From Coprinopsis marcescibilis (lineage: Eukaryota; Basidiomycota; Agaricomycetes; Agaricales; Psathyrellaceae), in the NCBI GenBank assembly GCA_004369085.1, contig ML210189.1, positions 62,001 to 126,000 on the forward strand: DNA of 64,000 nt, given 5' to 3'. The position numbers and the translations under genes are program-made. Under the pieces are notes generated by a model. The model saw only the letters and a list, made by a program, of their open reading frames with translations, did not search any database and was not told the origin of the DNA. This document shows positions 27,502 to 37,589 of this stretch, in pieces; positions within the stretch are counted from its first letter, which is position 1; every line of letters begins with the position of its first letter.

Positions 27502-28692
27502 CTACCACTCGAATTCACTGAAGGGTTGTCAGCGAGTAAGCTCATCAGATAGCCACGACGAAGACCTACCCTCCGCATTTCGCGAAAAGATAATCCTTCC
27601 CGTTGACATGGATCATTCCGTCCTTGAGCGTACACTTCCACTTATTTTTTACCCTAGCGACCTGTAAACACTGCGATCAGAAATAATCCCATGTTCAGCC
27701 ACATGAATGTCACCTTATCATAAGTGCAAAAGACGATATCTGCATCTGCAGAACCGCCTTCATCAGCTTCCTCCTCGTTATCGGTATCAGAATCATCCAA
27801 GTCGCTATTGATCGCCTCGGAATCGACAGGAGTTTTTTGTCGAGGGGTAGCTGATGACGGTTGTGGCAACGAGGGGTGATTTGTTCGAGGAGCAAATGCA
27901 GATGGCGGGGGTGAGGGCGATTCATCGTCGGATGACTCAGAAGGTCCGTCAACCTGAGGAATTCTATGTGCCGAATTGGCAGGCGCAGACTGCAGTTGGG
28001 ACGCAGGCTGTGGAGGTGTGTATGCAGGGCGAGCTGCTGCTGCTGTGAATTATGTCATCACCTGACCATTTAAAGAAGAAATTACGGTCGAACCTCCTGG
28101 ATGGGGTGGGAGTGTGGGTCGCGCAGAAGCCACGTTTGGCCCAGGCAGCGGAGAAAGCGCATACGGGTTCATTCCATTCAGCATATAACGATTGTCCACG
28201 GGTTCAGTCTTAACCACCGTCGCCTGGCCAGCAGGTTGAACAGCCGCAGCTGCAGCCATATGCGCAGCATAGGGATTTGCGTAATGTGGATGGGTCTGTA
28301 TCATATGCATGGGATGTGGGGGGTAAGTCTGATGAATAGGTTGGGCATGGGTTACAGGTGGCTGCACAGTGGCCTGCTGAGGCGACTCAAATTCTGCAAC
28401 ATGTGAGGCGATGACCTTGTGCTCCCATTTCTACAAGGTCCAACCAATTTAGTCCCAAGCAGTGGCAGAAGAGAATAGTGAAATCCACGCACATGTTGCA
28501 GCTCAGCCAGCACATCTTCAGGAACCCCGAATTCGTCAAATTCGGATTTTATCGCAGCAATGACATCGTCGATGACTGCACGGTAGATAGTGGGCTCAAC
28601 AAATCCAAGAAAAAGGCATATCGATGTTAAAACCGGGATTCACTACTACAAACAGGGGCCGGTGAGCAGCTCACCACTATCTTATTCGACAT
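27502..28692 (-). CDS. toa1: TFIIA large subunit (alpha/beta, Toa1)
   Basis: Six exons on the reverse strand: 28692-28675, 28594-28493, 28430-28094, 28042-27714, 27661-27570 and 27517-27502; 297 aa. The N-terminal four-helix-bundle part is intact (MSNKIVPTIYRAVIDDVIAA, then IKSEFDEFGVPEDVLAELQH), followed by a His/Pro/Ala-rich linker, an acidic stretch (DLDDSDTDNEEEADEG) and the C-terminal beta-barrel half (ADIVFCTYDKVARVKNKWKC, TLKDGMIHVNGKDYLF), ending GEFEW as in the family. TFIIA stabilises TBP on promoter DNA for RNA polymerase II. Two exons are tiny (18 and 16 nt). Intron 3 (28093-28043) has a weak donor, GTTCGA, but is needed: unspliced, the frame meets TAA before the essential C-terminal half. 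Confidence 0.93.
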
Positions 28693-28793
28693 CAGGGCTT
28701 TATCGTTGTATCGACGCCGTTCGTTAACGATTCTGCTTGACACAGCGGCGGGGGCCTGATGCGCGAGGAGGTTGTGAGTCAAGAGACGTAGCC

Positions 28794-28801
28794 TTTTTAT
28801 A
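28794..28801 (-). promoter_or_regulatory. TATA box, probably of the TFIIA gene
   Basis: TATAAAAA on the reverse strand, about 100 bases upstream of the ATG at 28692. It falls in a frame (29068-28724) that I regard as non-coding. Confidence 0.45.
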
Positions 28802-29118
28802 CATCATGCAAATCACGGATGAAGCAGGAACATTCGAACTCCGACGGCATAGTCCTACCTGGCTCACTCTCACGCACGGACCATATATGACGTGTTCGAC
28901 GTTTTCGTAAACTCCTGCCACTGGGGAACGAGCAAGGCGCCACCACATCTCATGGCCATGATACGCGGTGATGAAAGGAGAACTCATACCGTAACTGGTT
29001 GTGAGCGACTCCACACCTGTATACAAAAGCCCCAGTGGATTAAGTGACGTATTTGCATCTCGAGCCATTTAAATACAGCCTCGAAGGTGAGGAGCGAGTA
29101 ATACAAACTCTGAAAACA

Positions 29119-29635
29119 ATGCCTCTCTTCAAATCCAACTCTACCCGAAGATCCTCTGTCTCTCCCGCTCGCAGGGGGAACCCCTCACCGCCACCTGCTC
29201 CCACCACATCGTCGGGTGGCTTCTTCAATCGTAACCGCGATGTCGATAGACATTCTTCGGATGACTCCTACTCTTCGACATCGACCAGAAACAGGACCGT
29301 ACTCTCTAATGGCGGCTTCCTGGGCTTTGGAAGACGTGCTGATCTCGATCAAGACCCAGGGATAGTCAGCGCTCGTCAAAAGGTAGCCGATGCAGAATTC
29401 GCAGAACGCGAGGCGGACCGAGCACTTTTGCAAGCTAGACAAACAGTGCGTGAAGCTTATGAACGCGTTAAACAGCTTGAACACGAGGCGATTGAAGAGT
29501 AAGCATTCGTTTGTACTTTTGACTTGCTTGATAAATAACTCACCGTTATTCAGTGCCCGCCGTGCCAAAGCAAAACAGGCTGAGGCAAAGGTCATTCATA
29601 AGAGCGCCAAAGGCCTCGGAAGACATGGTACTTAA
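29119..29635 (+). CDS. Small coiled-coil protein, 153 aa
   Basis: Two exons, 29119-29498 and 29554-29635, split by a 55-nt intron. The N-terminal half is Ser/Pro/Arg-rich (MPLFKSNSTRRSSVSPARRG) and contains GGFLGFGRR. The C-terminal half is a highly charged helix likely to form a coiled coil (AEREADRALLQARQTVREAY, LEHEAIEDARRAKAKQAEAK), ending KSAKGLGRHGT. There is no signal peptide or membrane segment. I do not recognise a named family; small proteins of this kind are common in basidiomycetes. The splice is supported by continuation of the helix across it. It is divergent from the TFIIA gene with 426 bp between start codons. Confidence 0.7.
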
Positions 29636-29830
29636 CCTGATAAACATGACCTACAACCATGCGGATACCTGTGTAACGGATTTTCTTCCTGACGGATAAT
29701 TGGAACATTATGCTATGCGCAGTCGAAATTTGTTATATTCTAATGTCAATACAATTAATGCTTTAGTTAAATACTGAAGACTCCAGAGGGACTCACAATC
29801 ACGTTTTATATGTGGACGTAGACTGGATGC

Positions 29831-31453
29831 CTAAAAGTAGGACCCTGCACCAGCATAATTGCCTTTGGGAGATACCGTGTCATGGTCCATTGGAGCTGAA
29901 CTTCCGGGTTCTGATGGGAAGGAATCTTGGACTTCAAGGTGTTCAGCTTTGTTACGAAGATGTTCGACTGAACCAGGACCAAATGTTGCCTGTGGCGGGA
30001 CAAAGGGCTTGGGAACAACAGCCATGGTTCCCGTCGGGATCAACCTTTGAAGGTCAGATTGCGTTGGAACAGGTTGAAAATGTAGCTGCGGCGTATGATA
30101 TATCAGCGCCTTATCGGTAAGATATGATAAGCAATCCTACCGAGTCATTCATCGTCCTGTAGTGCTTTAGAAAGACATTGATTGAAGCTAGCTCGTCAAC
30201 TATCCTGCCCTTCTTCTGCCCCGATATCTCCCTTTCATTCTTGCCTAAGGATATTTGCTTCCCAGAGTCCTTCAACTCCTCCAACTCCTCCTTCGACCAT
30301 GCCACGAAGGCAACGGCTTCCCCTCCTTTGTCTGACCCACCGTTCTCCCCGGCCGTGACTCCAAGCCACTTGTGGCCGAGGGCTTCGTGAAAAGTGGCAC
30401 CCTCGGCCAGATGTTTACGCAGATCGGAGACCACCTCGGCAGTGTTGTTGGAACTTTTGCTCAGGCCAACGGTCTTCATTAACGATCTGGCCGAAGAATA
30501 GAGGGTTCCACACTCGAGATGGAGCTTCGCTAGTAGTGATGGAGAAGGATGCGAGCTCGGCAGCGGAGGGCCAGGGGCAATGTTACTGTCAAACGCCGAT
30601 TTCGATAGGAGCTTGCGGATGGCGAGTGTCTGCGCATCTGCAAGTGCCATCCTAGGGAATTGAAATAAAGTTAATGTAATGAACGGGCTGGTTTGACTCC
30701 ATTTTACTTTGAAAGTGCGCTGTTCACCTCTCGAGTAAGCTCGGGGGGCCTGTTGTAACCTAGAGGAGCATTGGTCCTGTCCACCTCCCAACCCGGGAGT
30801 ACCGTGTCGGAAATATACGAAAATAAACCGGATGCCTTGCATAGGAAGCTGACGGAGATCTGCAGTTGTTCGTCCTTCAGCTTTCTAGAAGAATCGGAGA
30901 TAGCCCTGTCTTGTTCGTATGGACCCAGAGCATTCACAATAGACCACCCCAGGTTGCAGAGGGCGAAGCCATAAGTAACAAGGGTGAATGCATAGTCCGC
31001 GTGTAGCCCATGAGTCGAGAACTTCGGCGCCGTCTTCATGATGTTGGCTGATAAAGTCGAGCGCCAACTAAAGGCTAGAGATTGCATATAGTTGAATGAA
31101 TCCTGGGGTTCAGAGATTGGGCGACAAACTTGGCTCGCTTTTGAAACCGATGTCATCATGAGCAACGCATGTCATGAGACTCTGGATTTGAGGTATATAT
31201 TCTTCAATGACCTGACCTTTGATCAACGAAGCCCAAGCAATGCGGCAAAGAGACGTCTTACTTTGACAAGCTTGAGGATATCCTTGTTAGCAAGGGTCTC
31301 TGCACGTTTCGCTTCCTTGAGACTGGCCCGGAGGTTCGCTCTTGCTTCTGTGATTTGAGGGAATCTGAACCCATATTCTTTATTGTTGCTTTGGTCTATG
31401 CAAAAATCGGAGAAGGAGATTGCCTCGGTCGTGGGCAGTTCGAAGTGGTACAT
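29831..31453 (-). CDS. PalC-like BRO1-domain protein (pH signalling)
   Basis: Five exons on the reverse strand: 31453-31262, 31211-31130, 31074-30708, 30651-30141 and 30085-29831; 468 aa. The N-terminus MYHFELPTTEAISFSDFC resembles PalC. The block EPTFSWRSTLSANI is rebuilt exactly by the 55-nt intron 31129-31075. Further BRO1-type helices follow (DYAFTLVTYGFALCNLGWSI, LQISVSFLCKASGLFSYISD, LLAKLHLECGTLYSSARSLM), then HEALGHKWLGVTAGE and the motif SLHFQPVPT near the C-terminus. PalC (Rim23 in yeasts) bridges the plasma-membrane pH sensor and ESCRT-III and leads to processing of the transcription factor PacC. Length fits PalC rather than the longer BRO1 or Rim20/PalA proteins, which also contain this domain. 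Confidence 0.85.
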
Positions 31454-31645
31454 GATGAAAGGCCGCTGTGTCAAGCATCATGCATCACGGATGATTTTCA
31501 AGTTTGGAAGGACTGCTTTCGGTTACCGAGCAACAATCCAACAACTGCAGAATATGAGACTTAAACGTAGAAGCAATTACTGAAGGTGGAAAAGAAGAGT
31601 GTTTAGTGAACGTAGGTAAAAAGGAAAGCAGCAAATTAGAAAAAA

Positions 31646-31719
31646 TGATTCGAGCCAGGCTCGAACTGGCGACCTTCTGTGTGTTAGACAGATGCGATAA
31701 CCAACTACGCCATCGAACC
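31646..31719 (-). tRNA. tRNA-Val (anticodon AAC)
   Basis: 74 bases fold as a complete cloverleaf without an intron. The 7-bp acceptor stem pairs GGTTCGA with TCGAATC (one G-U). The anticodon stem TCTGT/ACAGA encloses the loop CTAACAC with anticodon AAC. The T arm is GCCAG-TTCGAGC-CTGGC. A run of T follows immediately, the RNA polymerase III terminator. It sits between the divergent PalC and PIG-U genes. Confidence 0.95.
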
Positions 31720-31834
31720 GATGTGGATTAACCTTGATGATACGTAGTCGTGGGGCCCATGATGCATCCAATCTCTTGCTCGAGTCGCGGCTGGTCGCGG
31801 TCGCGGTGATTGCTTTCCAGGTTCCCCAGAGAAG

Positions 31835-33495
31835 ATGACATTGACAGCGTTCAATGTCGTCGTTCCTGCAATACTAGCCACAAAGCTCGCCTTTTCTTTC
31901 TCAAAATTATCTGATGTCGTCAAGTATGACCACCAACTGTCATCGCCGTTGACTTCCTTCTCCCAGCGTAGGTGGATTTCTTGCTTTTAATAATCGGTAC
32001 GGCGCTAATGCCTTCTTTAGTTCAGGAGGGCCTCTATCTTTTCGACCATTCAATCGATCCATATGCTGGGGGAACCTTCAGACACGTATGTCTGCACTTT
32101 CTACTCCAAGCATTGCAGTTGCTAACGGTCAGGATATGCCCAGTCACCACTGCTGTTGGCACTGTTCTCGACAGTACTACCAAGTTCCCGGACGTTTGCA
32201 CCCTTTGTATGGGTCCTCTTCGACGCTATTGGTGCATGGGCGCTCGTGAATATATGGAGAGCAAGACAAAATGTGGCGTCCAGCGCCAGGGATGGTGTAA
32301 TTGCAACACTGTCAGCACCCCTTCCAGCGTCTACACTAGTCCTGCTGATAGCCCATTTGTTTCAAGATACCTCGCAAATCCATATCTCCTCCTTCCAAGT
32401 CTTGCTCTATCAACATCTACGATTGAGAATGCACTCATTCTTCTCTCGATTATGTTTTCATGTCAACGTATGTCGCACTGCCTATCCGGAACGAACGACA
32501 ACTAAACAAGTACTCCAGGCAAATCATCTGCAGCGCTCCTGGCACTCGCATTCGGCTCCCAATTATCACCGCTTGCCGCATTCACTTTACCACCACTTCT
32601 CCTGCTCCTCATTACAGACCCGCACTCTCACCTTGCTTCCCCGAAGCCACTCAGTGTCAGCATACGTAAAACCCTTCCATACCTGGCAGAATTCTTTGCC
32701 TATTTTGCAGTCCTGACATTCTGTGCGACGCTCGTAACTGGCGACTGGAAATGGGTATCCCAGACGTGGGGGACATGGTGCGTACTATGCACTCCTGCAA
32801 CGGTTCGCGATTTGATATAACGAACTCAGGCTAACATTGCTGGACACAACACCAAACCCTGGGCTCTGGTGGTACTTTTTCACCGAAATGTTTGACCACT
32901 TTCGGCCCTTCTTCCTGATGGCATTCACTGTAAGCATCTGCACTTCGTCTGCTGGAATAGTTAGGAAATCTAATATTTGTTTAGGTCCATCTAGCTACCT
33001 ATGTCGTCCCACTCTGCATCAAGTTCCAGTAAGTGTCCCATCCTCCTGGTAAGGGGTGCTTTGCCTGATCTGATTTCTTGAAGATACGACCCTCTGTTTG
33101 CGTTGTTCCTGCTTCTAGGTCTTCTAGGAACCTTCAAAGCGTACCCTACCCTTTCCGACCCAGGTCTCTTCCTCAGCATGCTCTCAGTATTCCCAGAAAT
33201 CTTCCCATGTAAGACAGCCTCACTCTACTTAACAGTGTACATTGCTAACGCTATAACAGATTTGCGTCACCACACAGTCACAGCAATACTTCACCTACAC
33301 GCCGCTCTCCTTCTACCTCTCTTCAACCACCTCTGGCTGGTCCAAGGCACGGGCAACGCAAACTTTTTCTATGCTTCGACTTTGGTGTTTGCATGTGCCA
33401 ACGGTGCCGCGGTCATGGATTGTCTGTATGCCGGAATGAGGATCGCGATTGGTGCAAACTCTGAAGCAGACGGCCATTTTGTTGTACAGGAGTAG
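31835..33495 (+). CDS. GPI transamidase subunit PIG-U (Cdc91/Gab1)
   Basis: Nine exons: 31835-31967, 32021-32085, 32144-32310, 32367-32467, 32519-32777, 32830-32929, 32985-33028, 33084-33208 and 33260-33495; 409 aa. Family blocks assembled across introns include LSSPLTSFSQLQEGLYLFDH, DPYAGGTFRHSPLLLALFS, LYLANPYLLLPSLALSTSTI and GLWWYFFTEMFDHFRPFFL. The protein is strongly hydrophobic, with about eight or more membrane segments, as expected for an ER membrane protein. PIG-U is part of the complex that attaches GPI anchors to proteins. The donor at 32311 is GTCAGC; it is chosen because it alone gives the conserved LYLANPY join. The 3' end is 14 bp from the stop of the convergent cysteine synthase gene. 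Confidence 0.93.
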
Positions 33496-33509
33496 ATGAT
33501 CCGCAGCAA

Positions 33510-35743
33510 TCAGATGTTTGAGTCTTCAGGCAGTAACTGTTGGTGGTGCTTCAAAAGTTGATTCACGATTGAAAGATCAACGGTTATGTTGGCTTGTGCA
33601 AGGTATTCATCGCTCCAGAACTAGACATGCATTAGTGAAATTTGAGACCTATGAAGAACCTACCAACCTTTGAGTAGTGTCTGATACCTGAATCGCATCT
33701 TCAGTGAACAAACAAGTCAGAAGTGGAAACGGGAGGTATAAGAAGACACGCACAAAATGGTGACTACTCGCTTTCCAGAATTCTCCCACCCCATCTTCTG
33801 GACCAGCTTCACGCAAGCCAACAGATTGCAAGCACTGCTCGAGCCCAAAAACAACCCGTCGTTTTGTACGAGGTATCTCGACATGGACACTGCCTCAACA
33901 TCCGTTATCCTGTCCAATGTGCGAGGTGAGAAACGGATTATTGGCAGAAACTGATATTTGCGTACCGGAAAGCATCGTCCAGGATTGGAAGAGCGAGTTC
34001 GAAGTTTCTAGTCAATCGATTGATTCCACTGTGGCAGAAGACAGATCAACAAGTCTTCATTGACGTTTTGAGTGAGCAACGTACATTCCCTCGACGACCG
34101 TATCAACCTGGTGTCTTCTTTTTGTGCCCTCGCTTTCTTTCCTATCGAACATGACTCCATGCTTGACCTACATAATCGCGTTGAGTTCAATTGAAGAAAA
34201 AGGGTGAGGTTGGGCATCACTTTGTTATACAGTCCGCTACCTTCCGGGTCGGATATGGCCACTAGGACATCCTCCTTGACCGACTTAAGGTATCGGCCAC
34301 ATCCTGCAACTGTCCCACCGGTTCCTTTGAGGCGCCTTCAACAGAATATCACCCAGAACGCACAAAAAACCCCACCTGCTCCAGAGACAAACGCATCAAT
34401 GTCTCCGCCCGTCTGCTTCCAGATCTCGGGTCCGGTCCCGTAGTAATGCGCATCGAAATTGCTCTTGTTCTGACATTCATCAGCATGATATGGGGTTCAA
34501 GAAGGGAAGGAGAATCTCTACCTCAAACTGGTCAGCGAAGAACCCTCTTGGTTTCGTCAGAAACTCTTGATCATATTTCCAGGTATCGTTTTCGAAATCC
34601 ACATTGTCTGCTGTCGTTGAAACGAGGACCGAATGGGAGGCAGACTCCAAGCCACGGTGCGAGTTCGGCAATCGGACTTTAGGCGCAGTGCCATTTTCCA
34701 TGGTTGGGGTCTGGCCGAATTGGCTGGCTCGTTGTTTTGCGAGGTTCTGTTTTTCTTGGTTGGTTGGTTTACCCTCTCTTTCAACTAAGGGTCCACGTAC
34801 CACAAACTGGGCGTCTGCATTAATTTCGGTGAATGATCCAAGTTGCAGAGGCTCACCTGCTTTTTGTCCACGATGCTAGCAGGTCGAACACGTTCGACCT
34901 CCGCACCGAGAGACAGCAAGGCCTTCACTTTCTCCTCCGCAATGTCATCGGGCATAATAATGGCTGGAGAGCGAAAATTACTGGCGCACGAAGTCAGTGT
35001 TGTTGAGTGTGCGTACTGGCATGGTAGCCCCTGTAATAAATAGAATAAAAATCGGGTTTCCTCTTCTGTTGTCTAAAAGCCAGCGGTGCGTACCTTGCTC
35101 GAGCGATAGTTGCAATAGATATCCCAGTGGAGCCCACAGTTCCCTCAAAGATACGTGAATTTGTATAAGGACGGAGGTATCCAAGACGTTCGGCGTCGTC
35201 GATCACTGGCCCAGGTATTAGTTCTTTGCATGGAGGTGAAGGTCACTGCCGCATGATGAAAGGACGTACTGCGAAGAGCAACACGATCTTTGACGCTTCC
35301 TCCTGGGTTCATAAACTGCCAAGGGCGTTGAGCATTCAGTGCTTTGTTTCGCGATCCAGGCCTAGCAGAGCTTCATCTCACCTCTGCCTTCCCAAGTATC
35401 TCCACTCCAAGTGCATCACTCAATGAATTTATCCTGATCAACGGCGTATTTCCTATCACTCTGCGTCAAGCCGGTTGTTGGAAGCAAAGCAACCAGTGCC
35501 CGTACCTATCAAACCAGTAACTCCATCTACAATCTGTTCACTGCGACTAGCAATCGATGTTGGAGCAGTGTTCCCATTTGCAAGGTGCTCTTTCTTCCTC
35601 CGCTGACGTACAAGAGTCAGACCAGACGACGACAATGACAACGAGAAGCCTATCAAAACGCCGTAGAACAGGTGTTTGATGGTTGTCCGTGACGGCCATT
35701 GTAACCAACCCGGTAGATTATCGAGAGCTTTTAGGTTTGCCAT
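33510..35743 (-). CDS. Membrane-anchored cysteine synthase (Cys12-like)
   Basis: Fifteen exons, reverse strand: 35743-35506, 35452-35382, 35315-35270, 35205-35094, 35030-35017, 34963-34857, 34806-34801, 34746-34522, 34469-34376, 34324-34221, 34167-34085, 34028-33966, 33909-33754, 33698-33668, 33620-33510; 486 aa. An N-terminal membrane helix (IKHLFYGVLIGFSLSLSSSG) precedes a fold-type II PLP enzyme: GLIGNTPLIRINSLSDALG, the PLP lysine in NPGGSVKDRVAL, the substrate loop EGTVGSTGIS, the phosphate loop SGAGTGGT and the C-terminal LFLGSSSACN. This is the fungal cysteine synthase 2 group, often mitochondrial, which makes cysteine from O-acetylserine or a related substrate. An insert of about 60 residues follows the QFGQTP block. 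Exons of 14 and 6 nt are inferred; both keep the conserved frame (GYHATIIMP and KKQFVNLAKQRA). Confidence 0.92.
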
Positions 35744-36462
35744 GATGGCGGGATGAGGACAAGAGCATAACTCCATCCCATCAATTCAGTTCGGGCAAAG
35801 GTTGCTCGACAATGGCGACATTTACTCGGCGTCAATCGCCATGCGGTACGTCGATTTTTAAATAGGTAGGTTCGAAGGGAGAAGATCGACATTATTATGG
35901 GCGCCAAACATGCCTGGGTCAATGATCACTGCATCATGCCAAAGCTCTCCTTAAACCGGCATCATGTTCCAGGCTATGCACACCCATGCACACCTATACA
36001 CGCTACAGTGCGTATTTGAACGGCAAGTACAAGTATGTCGAAAAATGTATCTACTATGCATTGAAAGTCGTCACGATGCAACTCGCCGCACAATCACTAG
36101 AGAACATTTTGAAGCACAAACCTCTGAACGTTAACCGGTAACCTTGGTCATTGCACATTGGACTTGTGTTTTCGCGCGATTATGTCACAATCTCGGACTC
36201 GGCCCAGCGAGATGGCGACACATCTACTCGTCGCCGCCCTTGGCTAATGGTATACGGAGCCGTACGGTGCACCGACCAGTAAGGTCTGCATTCTCCCATT
36301 TACTCAGCGGTTATGCTTGTACTGACTAACTCCCCGAGGAAGTTACTTTACCTGGCTCCAATGAATAAGAGGATCAAGGGATAAATACAGCATCTCCAGA
36401 TGCAATCCTGGAACTTCAGACTTCTCTTCCGCCTCCCATCCTTGACACGATCTTGTGGAACT
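35744..36462. other. Intergenic, promoter of the CoA-binding gene
   Basis: No gene is seen. ATAAATAC at 36381-36388 may be the TATA box of the following gene; its place only 12 bases before the ATG at 36400 favours the later ATG at 36463 as the start. Confidence 0.4.
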
Positions 36463-37071
36463 ATGCCTGCCACCTCCGAAATTCAGTCCAAGTTCCTATC
36501 ATCTCCATTTTACGCTGTCATTGGGGCGTCGAAAGATGAAACGAAATACGGAACTAAGGTTATTCTGCTTCCATTCTTCGATATACACAAGCGTTAACAG
36601 GATTACTAGATCTTGAAGTGGTATAAAGCTCGCGACTTGACTGTTACGCCACTTCACCCGGTAAGTTCAAGCTTTCGGATTGCTTCTCCAGGATTGAAAA
36701 TCTCACAGGCATCGTAGAAAGAATCGGAGCTTCAGGGTATCTCCGCACTTAAGAGCATCGCGGATCTTCCATCTCCTCAAGAAACGTCAATCAGCATCGT
36801 CACCCCTCCTAAGGTGTGCAGAGATCTCAGCTCCATTCTATGTCGGTCACTAAATCTGTATCGCGCGGCCAATCTGTAGGTAACGCTTGGCGCTTTGGCA
36901 CTGGCAAAGGAGCATGGAATTCCGGCACTGTGGATTCAGCCAGGTGCAGAAGACGAGGCCGTGATCAACTATATCAAGGAAAACAATCTCGAAGACCGTG
37001 TCATCCTTGGTGGCCCGTGCATCCTGGTTGATGGAGATGACATTCGCGAAAGTCTCAAGAGCAATCTATAG
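36463..37071 (+). CDS. CoA-binding domain protein (CoA_binding_2)
   Basis: Four exons: 36463-36558, 36610-36660, 36718-36813 and 36880-37071; 144 aa. It is a stand-alone Rossmann-like CoA-binding domain: the start PFYAVIGASKDETKYGTK holds the nucleotide-binding turn, followed by ILKWYKARDLTVTPLHP, KSIADLPSPQETSISIVTPP, IPALWIQPGAEDEAVINYIK and RVILGGPCILVD. Bacterial and yeast relatives (YccU and similar) have the same size and no settled function. An in-frame ATG at 36400 would add 21 residues rich in Arg, Leu and Phe that resemble a mitochondrial presequence, so a longer targeted form is possible. The predicted TATA box position argues for the shorter form. Confidence 0.88.
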
Positions 37072-37589
37072 GAAAGCTCATTAGGAGGTGTTACAGGAGG
37101 AGAAACGAAGGAACATACATATTAGATGGTAGATTTTATAACCCTACGCCAGCCTACGCCCTGACGGAATAAGAACACCGCTAACCGAATTGTTTGATCG
37201 CATCCAACATGTCACCAAGATTGGGCTTGGCCAATGCTTGACCTCAGCTTTCTCGTAACTTTCAATTCGAAATGCCGTTTACTACCTCGATAGTAAGTAC
37301 CAATGGACGGACGACTGGCATACGGGAATAACGCGCCCATTAATTTCGCGGCAGCTTCGCTGGAAAAATTCCTGAATCAGAACGTGCTTCCATCTGTCTC
37401 CACGAGCACAAGCACGGTTACAGCACGGGGGTTGCACCCAAACCAGCTTCGCCCACCGTCCACTTCTCCACTTCTCCGAAGGCTCCACGAACTGCGGGTT
37501 TCGTAGAACACCTCTAGGCTTATTGATTTCACTCCTTCAAACCCACTGTCTTTCCTTCGCCTTCTCGTTGCCAGCACCAGGTCGACTCA
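37072..37589. other. Intergenic, promoter of the chitinase gene
   Basis: No gene is recognised. A 67-codon frame at 37303-37506 has no family match. Confidence 0.35.

Noticed and set aside
28724..29068. 115-codon reverse frame upstream of the TFIIA gene
   Set aside because: It overlaps a TATA box and the likely TFIIA promoter and leader, has no family match and no splice-linked partner.
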